This document shows, in pieces, positions 33,440 through 44,333 of a stretch of DNA of 64,000 bases; the first letter of the stretch is position 1; each line of letters opens with the position of its first letter. Origin of the DNA: Pedococcus bigeumensis (GTDB taxonomy: Bacteria > Actinomycetota > Actinomycetes > Actinomycetales > Dermatophilaceae). A model generated the notes under the pieces. The model searched no databases and was not told the DNA's origin. It saw only the letters and a program-made list of their open reading frames with translations. The stretch is taken from positions 248,001 to 312,000 of the forward strand of contig NZ_RCZM01000002.1 of the NCBI RefSeq assembly GCF_006438965.1. The letters are read 5' to 3'. The position numbers and the translations under genes were made by a program.

Positions 33440-35496
33440 GTGGCCACCAGCATCTACATCGCCGGCACCGAAGCCCAGTCCGGCAAGTCGGCGGTGGCGG
33501 TCGGGCTGCTCGACCAGCTGAGCCGACGCGCCGGCCGGGTGGGGGTGTTCCGACCCATCGTGCGCGCCGGCGAGCCGGACGAGCTGGTCCGGACCCTGCT
33601 GTCGCAGCTGCCGGGCTCCCTGTCCGTCGAGCGGGCGTGCGGCGTGACCTACGACGACCTCCATACGGCGCCCGAGCGCGCCATGGGCGTCATCGTCGAC
33701 CGGTTCCACGACGTCGCACGCGACCACGACGTGGTCCTCGTGGTGGGGTCCGACTTCACCGACGTCGCGGCGCCGACCGAGTTCTCGGTCAACGCCGCTG
33801 TCGCCGCCAACCTCGGGTCCCGGCTGCTCCTGGTCGTGCCGGCCCAGGGCCGCGATCCGGTGGAGGTGGGCACCACGGCCGAGATGGCGGTCGCGGCGGC
33901 CCGGGAGGTCCACGCGCACGTGACGGGAGTGGTGGCCAACCAGGTGGCACCGGACCTCCTCGACGCGACGGCGCGGGTGGTGCGGGAGCACGTGCGGGTC
34001 CCGGTGCAGGCCCTTCCCGAGACGCCGCTGCTGCGCGCGCCCACGGTCAAGGACCTCATGGAGGCGTGCGCGGGTCGGCTGGTGCACGGGGATGTCGCCT
34101 GGCTGGACCGCGAGTGCATGGGCCTGGTGGTCGCGGCGATGACCATGCCGCACGTCCTCGACCGGCTGATCGAGGGTGGGGTCGTGATCGTGCCCGGTGA
34201 CCGTGAGGACGTCGTGCTCGGCGTCCTCCTCGCGCACCGTTCCAAGACCTTCCCGACGCTGTCCGGGATCGTCCTCAACGGCGGCTTCCCCCTCCCACCG
34301 CAGGTGCACCGCCTCATTGAGGGCCTGGACGTGGTGCTGCCGATCATCGCCACGGACGGGGGCACGATGACGACCGCGACGAGGCTGGGTGCCGCTCGCG
34401 GTCGCATCACGCCGGAGTCCACCCGCAAGCTCGAGGCCGCCGTCGCGATGGTGGAGCGCGGCCTGGACGCCGAGGAGCTGCTCGGTCAGGTCGGGGCCGC
34501 TGGCGGAGGGGCCGTCACCCCACTGATGTTCGAGCACCGGTTGGTCGACGACGCCCGGGCCGCAGCGGCGCACGTCGTCCTGCCCGAGGGTGCCGAGGAC
34601 CGCATCCTGCTCGCGGCCGACACCGTCCTCGCCCGGCAGATCGCCCGGCTCACGCTGCTGGGTGACGAGGACACGATCCGGACGAACGCCGCCCGGTTGG
34701 GCGTCGACATCTCGGTGGCCACCATCGTCGACCCGCACACCAGCACCCTGCGCGAGGGCTTCGCCACCGACTACGCCGCGCTGCGGGTGCACAAGGGCGT
34801 CACCCTGGACGAGGCTCGCGACAGGGTGCTCGACCCCTCGTACTTCGGCACCATGATGGTGCACCGGGGACTGGCCGACGGCATGGTCTCCGGCTGCATC
34901 ACGACGACCGCCCACACGATCCGTCCCGCGCTCGAGATCGTCCGGACCGCCCCCGACGTGTCGGTGGTCTCGAGCGTCTTCCTGATGTGCCTGGCCGACC
35001 GGGTGCTGGTCTACGGCGACTGTGCGGTCAACCCCGACCCGACGGCCGAGCAGCTGGCCGACATCGCGATCTCCTCGGCACGGACCGCCCAGCAGTTCGG
35101 GATCGAGCCGCGCGTCGCGATGCTGTCGTACTCGACGGGGGAGTCGGGGACCGGTGCAGATGTCGACAAGGTGCGTGCCGCGACCGCCCTGGTCCACCAG
35201 CGCGCTCCCGAGCTGCTCGTCGAGGGTCCGATCCAGTACGACGCCGCGGTGGACCCCCAGGTCGCCGCCACCAAGCTCAAGGACAGCCTGGTGGCGGGCC
35301 GCGCAACGGTGCTGATCTTCCCGGACCTCAACACCGGCAACAACACCTACAAGGCCGTCCAGCGCAGTGCGTCCGCGGTCGCGATCGGCCCGGTCCTGCA
35401 GGGCCTCAACCGCCCGGTCAACGACCTGTCCCGTGGGGCGCTCGTGCGGGACATCGTCAACACGATCGCCATCACCGCGATCCAGGCCGGCGCCTG

Positions 35497-35497
<1 letters not shown>
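33440..35497 (+). CDS. pta: Phosphate acetyltransferase
   Basis: Interconverts acetyl-CoA and acetyl phosphate. About 685 aa, the long Pta type. The N-terminal AAA/BioD-like domain (SIYIAGTEAQSGKSAVAVGL, a P-loop) is followed by a DRTGG-type domain around residues 220-330 and the catalytic PTA_PTB domain (residues about 360-680: VLPEGAEDRILLAAD, MVHRGLADGMVSGCI, SYSTGESGTGADVDKV, FPDLNTGNNTYKAVQRSA). GTG 33440 is preceded by TAGTTT; the longer frame from 33305 lies in xfp. Its TGA overlaps the ackA ATG by one base, so the pair is coupled. Confidence 0.93.
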
Positions 35498-36702
<1,205 letters not shown>

Positions 36703-36712
36703 GGTGCTGGAC

Positions 36713-38356
36713 GTGACCACCCTCTACCGCGGCGGCTTCGTGTACACCCCCATCGACCCGTTCGCCAACGCGATGGTGGTCGACGACGCGACCGGCACCA
36801 TCGCCTGGATCGGTGGCGACGACGCGGCGGCGGTGCATGTGGACGCTGTCGACGAGGTCGTCGAGCTCGGCGGAGCCCTGGTGACGCCGGCCTTCGTGGA
36901 CGCGCACGCCCACACGTCACAGACCGGGGCGGGCCTGCGGGGCGTCGACCTCGGCGCCACCCAGTCGGTGGTCCAGGCACTCAGCCGCATCGAGGACGCA
37001 GCCCGCAAGAACCAGGGTCGCCCCGTCTACGCCCCCAACTGGGACCAGGGTGGCTGGGCCGAGCGCAGGGCGCACACGGGCTCCGAGCTGGACCGCGCGA
37101 CCTATGGCGGCGTGGTCTACTCGCCCCGCGTCGACGGCCACTCAGCCGTGATCTCGTCGGCCCTCGCCGCAGCCAGCGGAGCCCGTGACCTGCCCGGCTG
37201 GGAGGGCGACGGCCTGGTCACCAAGGACGCGCACCACGCGGCGCGCGAGGCCTTCAACGGCGCGGTGACGCCGGCACAGCGGCAGGCCGACATCGACCTC
37301 GCGCTGCGGTCCGCCGCCGCCGCCGGGATAGGGCTGGTCCAGGAGAACGGCGGGCGCACCCTGTCAGGGACCGACGACTTCGCCGAGGTGCTGGCTGCGG
37401 GGGAGCGCGGCGACGGTCCGCAGACGATCGGCTACTGGGCCCAGCTCGTGGCCGACGAGGCCGAGGCTCGCGACGTCGCCACCCTGCGTGGCGCGCGCGG
37501 CCTGGCCGGCGACCTCAACATCGACGGCTCGATCGGCTCCCGCACCGCCCATCTGCGCGCCGACTACGCAGATGCGTCCGGTCACACTGGCAACGCGTAC
37601 CTCACCGTCGAGCAGGTGCGCGACCACGTCGCTGCCTGCTCGCTGGCCGGAGTCCAGGCGGGGTTCCACGTGATCGGCGACGCGGGCGTGGACACAGCCA
37701 TTGCAGGGTTCGAGGCGGCGGCTGGCCTTGTCGGAGCCCCCGTCGTGACCCGGACCCGGCACCGGCTCGAACACCTCGAGATGATCTCCGCTGAAGGCAT
37801 CGAGCGCCTCGTCAAGCTCGGTGTGAGTGCCAGCGTCCAGCCCGCCTTCGACGCCTTCTGGGGCGGCGACCAGGGCATGTATGCCGCACGGCTGGGTGCC
37901 GACCGCGTGCACGGTCGGGCTGGTGGCGACTCCGGTCCGATGAACCCGTTCGCGTCGATGATGGCGGCGGGGATGATCGTGGCGCTCGGGTCGGACTCGC
38001 CGGTGACACCGTTCGCCCCGTGGGAGTCGGTGCGTGCTTGCGTCAACCACCACGACGCCGACCAGCGCGTCTCGGCGAGGTCCGCGTTCCTCGCCCACAC
38101 CCGGGGCGGGTGGCGCGCGGCCGGGTTCGACGACCGCGGCTACCTCGACTTCGGGCTGCCCGCGACGTTCGCCGTGTGGGAGGTGGGCGACCTCGTGGTG
38201 CAGGCGCCCGACGACCGGATCCAGACCTGGTCCACCGATCCGCGCTCGGGCACGCCCGGCCTGCCGGACCTGTCGCCGGGTACGCCCACGCCCACCTGCC
38301 AGCGAACCGTCGTCCGCGGGCGGACCGTCTTCGACTCTGGTGCCCTTGACTCCTGA
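36713..38356 (+). CDS. Amidohydrolase family 3 (YtcJ-like)
   Basis: Metal-dependent hydrolase of about 547 aa. N-terminal small beta domain (LYRGGFVYTPIDPFANAMVV), then the metal motif VDAHAHTSQ, VIGDAGVDTAIAGFEAA, HRLEHLEMI and a catalytic Asp in ALGSDSPVTP, all typical of Amidohydro_3 proteins. Substrate unknown: members cleave amides, carbamates or cyclic ureas. GTG 36713 is 7 bases after TAGGGT, which includes the ackA stop. It overlaps the next gene by 17 bases, suggesting a shared transcript. Confidence 0.85.
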   Translation: MTTLYRGGFVYTPIDPFANAMVVDDATGTIAWIGGDDAAAVHVDAVDEVVELGGALVTPAFVDAHAHTSQTGAGLRGVDLGATQSVVQALSRIEDAARKNQGRPVYAPNWDQGGWAERRAHTGSELDRATYGGVVYSPRVDGHSAVISSALAAASGARDLPGWEGDGLVTKDAHHAAREAFNGAVTPAQRQADIDLALRSAAAAGIGLVQENGGRTLSGTDDFAEVLAAGERGDGPQTIGYWAQLVADEAEARDVATLRGARGLAGDLNIDGSIGSRTAHLRADYADASGHTGNAYLTVEQVRDHVAACSLAGVQAGFHVIGDAGVDTAIAGFEAAAGLVGAPVVTRTRHRLEHLEMISAEGIERLVKLGVSASVQPAFDAFWGGDQGMYAARLGADRVHGRAGGDSGPMNPFASMMAAGMIVALGSDSPVTPFAPWESVRACVNHHDADQRVSARSAFLAHTRGGWRAAGFDDRGYLDFGLPATFAVWEVGDLVVQAPDDRIQTWSTDPRSGTPGLPDLSPGTPTPTCQRTVVRGRTVFDSGALDS

Positions 38357-39275
38357 CCCGCACCACGACCGGGCAGACACCCTGCGCATTGGTCTCGTGG
38401 GCGCAGGGGCCATTGCCGAGCCGCACGTGCGGGCCTGGCAGATCCTGGGGGCCGACGTCACCGTCCACTCCCGTCGCCCACCGACCGAGTTCGCCGAACG
38501 GCACGGGATCCGGGTGGCTCGTTCGCTGCGGGCCCTCGTGGCCGAGTGCGACATCGTCGACGTGTGCTCACCGACGCCGACCCACGCCGAGGTCGTCCGG
38601 GTGGCCCTGGCGAGCCGCCGTCAGGTCGTCTGCGAGAAGCCCCTGGCCCGGACCGCCGTGGCAGCGCAGGCCCTCGTCGACGAAGCGGCTGCAGCCGGCG
38701 TGCTGCTCTTCGCCGCCCACGTCGTCCGCTACTTCCCGGCATACGAGGAACTGCATCGGCGACTGAAGGCCGGAGAGGTGGGGGAGGTCAGCTCCGCTGC
38801 GTTCACCCGTCGGGTGGCGGCACCGCCGGACGACAGCTGGTTCCACGACCTCGGCCAGTCCGGCGGCGTGGTGCTCGACCTGATGTTGCACGACCTCGAC
38901 CAGGCGCTGTGGCAGTTCGGCCCGGTTCGCACGCTGACCGCTGAGCGGATCGGCCCGGGGGATCGGAGGGTCCGGGCCACCTTGTCCCACGAGGCTGGGG
39001 TCACCACCACCGTCGAGGCGCAGTGGGGGCCACCCGACACGGCCTTCGCCACGAGCTACGCCGTGCATGGTTCGAGGGGTGCCGTGACGTGGGACTCCCG
39101 CGCGGTGGACGCCGACGGTCCGGTCAGCCGCGATGTCGAGAGTCCCTACCTGGTCCAGCTGCGGAACGTCCTCGACCACCTGCGGACCGGTCGCCCGACC
39201 CGGGTAAGTCCGGACGACGGCGTCGCGGCCGTCGCGCTGGCCGAGCGCGTCCTCGCCGCCCTGGGCACACCGTGA
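38340..39275 (+). CDS. Gfo/Idh/MocA family oxidoreductase
   Basis: NAD(P)-dependent oxidoreductase of about 311 aa. N-terminal Rossmann fold LRIGLVGAGAIAEPHVRAW, IVDVCSPTPTHAEVV, the dinucleotide-site motif CEKPLARTAVAAQ and C-terminal domain with HDLGQSGGVVLDLMLHDLDQ, where the GG-x-x-D-x-x-x-H-x-x-D pattern carries a catalytic His. Substrate unknown (usually a sugar or cyclitol). Start uncertain: GTG 38340 (used here, overlapping the previous gene) or TTG 38346. It ends 66 bases before kamD. Confidence 0.85.
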   Translation: MPLTPDPHHDRADTLRIGLVGAGAIAEPHVRAWQILGADVTVHSRRPPTEFAERHGIRVARSLRALVAECDIVDVCSPTPTHAEVVRVALASRRQVVCEKPLARTAVAAQALVDEAAAAGVLLFAAHVVRYFPAYEELHRRLKAGEVGEVSSAAFTRRVAAPPDDSWFHDLGQSGGVVLDLMLHDLDQALWQFGPVRTLTAERIGPGDRRVRATLSHEAGVTTTVEAQWGPPDTAFATSYAVHGSRGAVTWDSRAVDADGPVSRDVESPYLVQLRNVLDHLRTGRPTRVSPDDGVAAVALAERVLAALGTP

Positions 39276-39329
39276 CGGCAGGATTTGCGGTGAAGAGCCA
39301 GGCTGGCGGGAAATCCTCTCTCGCGCTGC

Positions 39330-39335
39330 TAGATT
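39330..39335 (+). promoter_or_regulatory. -10 hexamer of kamD (leaderless)
   Basis: TAGATT, six bases, GTG 39342. The 66-base gap upstream leaves no room for a cobalamin riboswitch. Confidence 0.55.
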
Positions 39336-39341
39336 TGCCGC

Positions 39342-40931
39342 GTGTCTTCGCGTGTGAAACCTCTCCTCGACCTCGACCCGGCTGACGTTCGCCGGGCCCG
39401 CACCCTGGCTCGCAAGGCCGGCCGACCCGTGGTCAAGCTGGCCCAGAGCCACACGACCGTCAGCGTCGAGCGCGCCACCCTGCGCCTCGCCGGCCTGGGG
39501 GGCGCCGACCACGACCGGGTCCCGTGGGTGAACCACCTCGTGGACGCGGTCCGCGCCGAGGTCGGGTTGGAGCACGGCATCACCAGCCCTGTCTACGACG
39601 CGCTGCGCAGGGGAGAGGCGCCCGACCTGCTGACCCTGGCGCAGAAGGCCGCCAGCGGGTCGGTCCAGTTCCGGCTGCCCGAGGGCAAGGACGCCACCGC
39701 GGCAGCCAAGGACGCGCGCCGAGAGGTGAGCCGCGGCATACGGACGATCGACAAGCAGCGCGCCAACCGCGACCGCCTGATCAAGCGGCACGGCGACCCC
39801 AAGCAGCGCCCCTGGATCTACCTCATCGTCGCCACCGGCGACATCTACGAGGACATCCCGCAGGCCCAGAACGCCGCCCGCGAGGGCGCCGACATCATCG
39901 CCGTGATCCGCTCCACCGGGCAGTCGCTGCTCGACTACGTGCCCGAGGGTGCCACCCGTGAGGGGTATGCCGGCACGTACGCCACCCAGGAGAACTTCCG
40001 CCTCATGCGTGCGGCCCTGGACGAGACGTCCAAGGAGCTCGGTCGCTACATCCGACTGACCAACTACGCGTCCGGGCTCTGCATGCCGGAGATCGCGACG
40101 CTGGCCGGGCTCGAGCGGCTCGACATGATGCTCAACGACTCGATGTACGGGATCCTGTTCCGCGACATCAACCCGATCCGCACCTTCGTCGACCAGCGGT
40201 TCAGCCGCCAGATCCACGCCCGCGCCGGGATCATCATCAACACCGGCGAGGACAACTACCTCACCACCGCCGACGCCGTCGAAGCCGCCCACACGGTCAC
40301 CGTGAGCCAGCTGCTCAACGAGTACTTCGCCAAGGAGGCCGGGCTCGAGGACTGGCAGCTCGGACTGGGGCACGCCTTCGAGATCGTCCCGGAGATCCCC
40401 GACTCGTTCCGGATGGAGCTGGCCCACGCCCTGCTGGCCCGGCAGCTGTTCCCCGAGGCGCCGCTCAAGTGGATGCCGCCGACCAAGCACATGACCGGCG
40501 ACGTGTTCCGCGGCTACCTGCTCGACGGGTTCTTCAACCTGGTCGGTGCCATGACGGGCCAGGGGATCCTGCTCGTCGGCATGATGACCGAGGCGGTCGT
40601 CACGCCGTTCCTGTCCGACCGCGACCTGGCCCTGCAGAACGTCCGCTACGTGCTCAACGCGGCCGGTGGCCTGACCGAGGACTTCCACCCGCCGCGTGAC
40701 GGGTTCATCCAGACGCGGGCCAGGCACGTCCTCGGCGAGGCGATCGACCTGCTCACCAAGATCACCGAGGAGCCCGGTAAGGCGCCCCTGCTCGAAGCCA
40801 TCGGTGACGGCACCTTCGGGCTGATGAAGCGTCCCGCCAACGCCGGCAAGGGCCTGGACGGGGTGGTCGTCCGGGCCGACGGCTACGACAACCCCGCCAC
40901 CACGCTGCTCGAGACGGGGGAGACCCGATGA
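39342..40931 (+). CDS. kamD: Lysine/beta-lysine 5,6-aminomutase, alpha subunit
   Basis: PLP- and adenosylcobalamin-dependent migration of the terminal amino group of beta-lysine (or D-lysine) to give 3,5-diaminohexanoate (or 2,5-diaminohexanoate). 529 aa, full length for the alpha subunit. Family features: GSVQFRLPEGKDA, KQRPWIYLIVATGDIYEDIPQAQ, GADIIAVIRSTGQSLLDYVP, NYASGLCMPEIATLAGLERLDMMLNDSMYG, NTGEDNYLTTADAVEAAHTV. It overlaps kamE by four bases (ATGA) and kal follows the same way, so kamD-kamE-kal is one operon. Confidence 0.93.
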   Translation: MSSRVKPLLDLDPADVRRARTLARKAGRPVVKLAQSHTTVSVERATLRLAGLGGADHDRVPWVNHLVDAVRAEVGLEHGITSPVYDALRRGEAPDLLTLAQKAASGSVQFRLPEGKDATAAAKDARREVSRGIRTIDKQRANRDRLIKRHGDPKQRPWIYLIVATGDIYEDIPQAQNAAREGADIIAVIRSTGQSLLDYVPEGATREGYAGTYATQENFRLMRAALDETSKELGRYIRLTNYASGLCMPEIATLAGLERLDMMLNDSMYGILFRDINPIRTFVDQRFSRQIHARAGIIINTGEDNYLTTADAVEAAHTVTVSQLLNEYFAKEAGLEDWQLGLGHAFEIVPEIPDSFRMELAHALLARQLFPEAPLKWMPPTKHMTGDVFRGYLLDGFFNLVGAMTGQGILLVGMMTEAVVTPFLSDRDLALQNVRYVLNAAGGLTEDFHPPRDGFIQTRARHVLGEAIDLLTKITEEPGKAPLLEAIGDGTFGLMKRPANAGKGLDGVVVRADGYDNPATTLLETGETR

Positions 40932-41836
40932 CCCAGTCACGCGCAGGACAGGACCCCCGCACCACCGACCGGGCGATGCCGCTCGACCCGATGCCCGCCA
41001 AGCGCACGGCAAAGAGCGCGACCAAGAATGCGGCGAGAGGTGCCAAGGGCGGCACCAAGGGTGCCGCACCCTCGAAGAAGATCCCGGACATCGTCCGGCC
41101 CTACGGCGACACCACCGGCGACGGCATGGTGCAGGTCTCGTTCACCCTGCCCATCCCGCACGACAAACGGGCCGAAGGGGCTGCCCTCCAGCTGGCCAAG
41201 AAGATGGGGCTCGAGCCGGCACTCCTGGTCCACGCCAAGCCGATGGGTCCCGACTTCACCTTCTTCGTCGTCTACGGCAGCGCCACCCACCTCGTCGACC
41301 TACGTGACGTCGTCGTCGTCGAGCGCGAGTTCCCGCTGCTCAGCCCGACCGAGGTCAACAAGGCGGTCAAGTCCCGGATGCGCCGCAAGCTCGTCGTCGT
41401 CGGGGCCTGCATCGGCACCGACGCCCACACGGTCGGCATCGACGCGATCCTCAACATCAAGGGGTTCGCGGGGGAGAAGGGGCTGGAGTACTACCGCGAG
41501 ATCAAGGTGGTGAACCTCGGCGCCCAGGTCCTCGTGCCCGAGCTCGTCGCCCGCGCTCGGGCCGAGAAGGCCGACGCCGTCATGGTCAGCCAGGTCGTCA
41601 CCCAGCGTGACGCCCACATCCACAACACCACGACGATGAGCGCCGCCTTCCGCGAGGCCTACCCAGCCGGTCAGGTGCCGCTGCTCGTCGTCGGCGGTCC
41701 GCGGTTCGAGGAGGGCTCGGCCCCCAAGCTGGGGGTCGACCGGATCTTCGGCCGCGGCACCACCCCGGGCGAGGTCGCCAGCTACCTCGTCCACGCCCTC
41801 GCCACCGCGCCTGCCCGCACGAAGGAGAAGTCATGA
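40928..41836 (+). CDS. kamE: Lysine/beta-lysine 5,6-aminomutase, beta subunit
   Basis: Cobalamin-carrying subunit, 302 aa. The base-off B12 motif TDAHTVGIDAILNIKG (D-x-H-x-x-G) is intact; SQVVTQRDAHIHNTT and LLVVGGPRFEEG belong to the B12-binding Rossmann domain. The N-terminal 60 residues are Lys/Ala-rich (RTAKSATKNAARGAKGGTKG), longer than clostridial KamE and probably disordered. Start overlaps kamD (ATGA); stop overlaps kal (ATGA). Confidence 0.93.
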   Translation: MTQSRAGQDPRTTDRAMPLDPMPAKRTAKSATKNAARGAKGGTKGAAPSKKIPDIVRPYGDTTGDGMVQVSFTLPIPHDKRAEGAALQLAKKMGLEPALLVHAKPMGPDFTFFVVYGSATHLVDLRDVVVVEREFPLLSPTEVNKAVKSRMRRKLVVVGACIGTDAHTVGIDAILNIKGFAGEKGLEYYREIKVVNLGAQVLVPELVARARAEKADAVMVSQVVTQRDAHIHNTTTMSAAFREAYPAGQVPLLVVGGPRFEEGSAPKLGVDRIFGRGTTPGEVASYLVHALATAPARTKEKS

Positions 41837-42243
41837 CCGACAGCACCGAGGCCATGGTGGGGCTCACCGTCACGCACCGTCGGTACGTCCCCTACAGCCA
41901 CGCCCACTACGCCGGGAACCTCGTCGACGGCGCCTACTCGCTGGCGGCGTTCGGGGACGTGGCCACCGAGATGTGCATCCGCACCGATGGCGACGAGGGG
42001 CTGTTCGCGTCGTACTCCGACGTCCAGTTCAAGGCGCCGGTGCGAGCCGGCGACATCATCGAGATCGAGGCTCGGCTGGTCCGGGCCGGCACCCGCAGCC
42101 GCGAGATGGAGTTCGAGGTGAGGGTGGTCGGCCGGGGCGCTCCCGCACGAGGCGAGTCCGCGGCCGACCTGCTCGACCCGCCTGTCGTGGCTACGACAGC
42201 CCGCGGAGTCGTCGTGGTTCCGCCACCGGCGCCCACCGCCTGA
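41833..42243 (+). CDS. kal: 3-aminobutyryl-CoA ammonia-lyase
   Basis: Releases ammonia from 3-aminobutyryl-CoA to give crotonyl-CoA, a late step of lysine fermentation. 136 aa, single hotdog fold; ending in a Pro/Val tail. Family pattern: RRYVPYSHAHYAGNLVDGAY, FGDVATEMCIRTDGDEGLF, VQFKAPVRAGDIIEIEARLV and SREMEFEV. ATG overlaps the kamE stop. Nothing for Kce (3-keto-5-aminohexanoate cleavage) or the CoA-transferase follows; two hairpins close the operon. Confidence 0.88.
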   Translation: MTDSTEAMVGLTVTHRRYVPYSHAHYAGNLVDGAYSLAAFGDVATEMCIRTDGDEGLFASYSDVQFKAPVRAGDIIEIEARLVRAGTRSREMEFEVRVVGRGAPARGESAADLLDPPVVATTARGVVVVPPPAPTA

Positions 42244-42260
42244 GCGGCGCCGTGCCCGGC

Positions 42261-42311
42261 GACGCACCAGCACGTGCGTCGCTCCACCGGCGTGTCGCGC
42301 GCGACACGCCG
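42261..42311 (+). terminator. Two hairpins closing the kamDE-kal operon
   Basis: First stem GACGCAC/GTGCGTC with a 6-base loop (42261-42280); second a perfect 24-bp palindrome (42288-42311) centred on CGCGCG. No T run, but their position right after kal suits termination. Confidence 0.55.
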
Positions 42312-42408
42312 ACCGTTCGGCGATTGGCTGCACTTTCCTTGCAGCACAACGGTTTTGGCTCACGCACGGAACCTGCGCAAACGCTGTCTCATGCCCATGA
42401 ACCCCGGG

Positions 42409-42436
42409 TTGACAGCCGCCGTCTCGGGGGTAAGTT
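42409..42436 (+). promoter_or_regulatory. Orphan sigma70-type promoter
   Basis: TTGACA (42409-42414), 16 bases, TAAGTT (42431-42436). Expected start near 42443, about 250 bases upstream of lnt, which appears to have its own leaderless promoter. The transcript would begin directly at the ACGGTT hairpin. Confidence 0.6.
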
Positions 42437-42680
42437 TGCCCACGGTTGTTCATCGAGGAACCGTCGACCAGGGGGAAGCCAGACCGGAGAAGTACGCATT
42501 GCCCGGTGGCTAGCGCGCGCAGCCACCGCCCGCCAGCAGTGACGTATGACCCGAACTGGTGCCCCGCTCAAGGCGGTGGTGGACGCGGCTCGGCCCGCGT
42601 GCTTAGTAGACAACAGCTGGAGGTCGGCACCCAGTCGGCCCCTTGCTGGTCCCAACGGCAGCGCGGGCCGTTCCGTGTCC

Positions 42681-42686
42681 TACCGT
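42681..42686 (+). promoter_or_regulatory. -10 hexamer of lnt (leaderless)
   Basis: TACCGT, six bases, GTG 42693. Confidence 0.5.
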
Positions 42687-42692
42687 GGTCCC

Positions 42693-44333
42693 GTGCCGAA
42701 GCCGACTCTCACCCTGCGCGCAGGGGTGCGCCTCCTCGCCGCGGTGGCCTCCGGCCTCCTCACCGCCTACGCCTTCCCTGAGCACGACATCTGGTGGCTG
42801 GCCCCGGTCGGAGTGGGGCTGCTGTCCGCGGCGGCGCTCGGCGTCCGGTGGCGGCTGGCCCTCCTGCTCGGCCTCGGACACGGCCTCGGCTTCTTCCTCC
42901 CGACCCTGTCGTGGACCGGTGTCTATGTCGGCAACCTCCCGTGGGTGGCCCTGTGCACCCTCGAGGCGCTCTACATCGCGGCCATGTGCGCGGTCCTGTC
43001 GGTGGTTCAGCGCCCGTTGCTCGCTTCACGCCTTCGACCCCTCGCGTATGCCGCCGTCCCCCTGGCCTGGGTGCTGCAGGAGTGGGCGCGGGGCAGCACC
43101 CCGTTCGGCGGCTTCCCGTGGGCCCGCCTGGCCTTCAGCCAGGCCGACGGCCCGCTGGCGCCGTTCGCCCGGTACGGGGGAGCGCCCGGTGTCACCTTCG
43201 CGGTGGCCTGCCTCGGTGTCTTGCTGCACCTGGCGGCTCGCGAGCTCACCCACCGGGTCGGGCGGCCGCGCCGAGCCCAGGCCGCGGCATACCGGCCCTT
43301 GGCTGTCGCACTTGCCGTCCTCGCCGTGGCGCCCCTCGGGCTCGCCCTGGCCACGACGCCACCCACGGACGGACGGAAGGTGTCGGTGCTGTTCGTCCAG
43401 GGCAACGTGCCCAAGCCAGGGCTGGACTTCAACGCCGAGCGGCGCAAGGTACTGGACAACCACGTCCAGGGCACCCTCGGCGCGGTGGCCACCGGACACC
43501 CCGCCCCGAGCCTGGTCGTGTGGCCGGAGAACTCCTCGGACATCGACCCGTTCGAGAACCCCGACGCCGCCGCCGACATCCGCCTCGCCCTGGAGACCGT
43601 CAAGGCGCCCATCCTGGTCGGCGCGGTCCTCAACGGGCCGGCCCCCTACATCTCGAACGCGAGCCTGTTCTACCGCCCGGGCGAGCCGGATCCGCAGCGG
43701 TACATCAAGCAGCACCCGGTGCCGTTCGCCGAGTACATCCCCTACCGCAGCTTCTTCCGCAACTTCTCCGACAAGGTCGACCTGGTCACCCGCGACTTCA
43801 CCAAGGGCGACAAGCCGGGCGGCTTCGAGGTGCCGGTGGCGGGGGAGCGGCCCTACTGGATCATCCCGACGATCTGCTTCGAGGTGGCCTACGACGGGCT
43901 GATGCGCGACTCCACCCTGCAGCCCGGCCGGGATGCGAGCATCCTCGCCGTGCAGACCAACAACGCGACGTTCGGGTACACCGCCGAGTCCGAGCAGCAG
44001 TTCGCGATCAGCCGGCTCCGCGCCATCGAGCACGGCCGCTCGGTCGTGCACGTCTCCACGGTGGGCGTGAGCGGCTTCATCAACCCCGACGGAACGTACG
44101 TCGACAAGACCACGTTGTTCACCGCAGCGGCCCGCTACGGGTCGCCGGTGGTGCGCACCGAGGTCACCGTGTCCGACCGCCTGGGTCCGCTGCCGGAGTA
44201 TGCCGCGGGGCTGGCGTTCGTGGCACTCCTGGCACTTGGTCTGTGGCTTCGGCGTCGGACCGCTAGGGTCGAGCGCGCCACGGACGGACCCACCGCACCG
44301 GCTCAACCACGAAGGGATCGCGTCGTTGTCTGA
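42693..44333 (+). CDS. lnt: Apolipoprotein N-acyltransferase
   Basis: Integral membrane enzyme adding the third acyl chain to lipoproteins; about 546 aa. Six or so N-terminal membrane helices, then an extracytoplasmic nitrilase domain with a plausible Glu-Lys-Cys triad: Glu in VVWPENSSD, Lys in the [12 protein letters not shown] segment, Cys in [11 protein letters not shown] last membrane helix (residues about 500-520) precedes a basic tail. GTG 42693 follows TACCGT; the frame open to 42546 adds an unlikely N-terminus. It overlaps the mannosyltransferase gene by 8 bases; in mycobacteria Lnt and Ppm are likewise fused or adjacent. Confidence 0.9.
   Translation: MPKPTLTLRAGVRLLAAVASGLLTAYAFPEHDIWWLAPVGVGLLSAAALGVRWRLALLLGLGHGLGFFLPTLSWTGVYVGNLPWVALCTLEALYIAAMCAVLSVVQRPLLASRLRPLAYAAVPLAWVLQEWARGSTPFGGFPWARLAFSQADGPLAPFARYGGAPGVTFAVACLGVLLHLAARELTHRVGRPRRAQAAAYRPLAVALAVLAVAPLGLALATTPPTDGRKVSVLFVQGNVPKPGLDFNAERRKVLDNHVQGTLGAVATGHPAPSLVVWPENSSDIDPFENPDAAADIRLALETVKAPILVGAVLNGPAPYISNASLFYRPGEPDPQRYIKQHPVPFAEYIPYRSFFRNFSDKVDLVTRDFTKGDKPGGFEVPVAGERPYWIIPTICFEVAYDGLMRDSTLQPGRDASILAVQTNNATFGYTAESEQQFAISRLRAIEHGRSVVHVSTVGVSGFINPDGTYVDKTTLFTAAARYGSPVVRTEVTVSDRLGPLPEYAAGLAFVALLALGLWLRRRTARVERATDGPTAPAQPRRDRVVV

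Larger units (their letters stand above)
42244..42692. other. Intergenic gap between kal and lnt
   Basis: About 450 bases without a convincing protein gene. The first 70 bases hold two hairpins (42261-42280; 42288-42311), then a 6-bp stem GCTGCA/TGCAGC (42327-42345). A textbook promoter lies at 42409-42436 and is followed by two further stems: ACGGTT/AACCGT (42442-42464) and CGGTGGCT/AGCCACCG (42504-42528). Open frames here run into lnt without ribosome sites and have no recognisable product. No cobalamin riboswitch was seen. Confidence 0.7.

Noticed and set aside
42546-42692. Extended N-terminus for lnt starting at 42546
   Set aside because: The extra 49 residues are not membrane-like, and GTG 42693 has a hexamer at the correct distance and a normal Lnt N-terminus.
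42244-42692. Possible cobalamin or other riboswitch near the B12-dependent genes
   Set aside because: The region is downstream of kamDE-kal, and I found no conserved B12-box wording; only simple hairpins.
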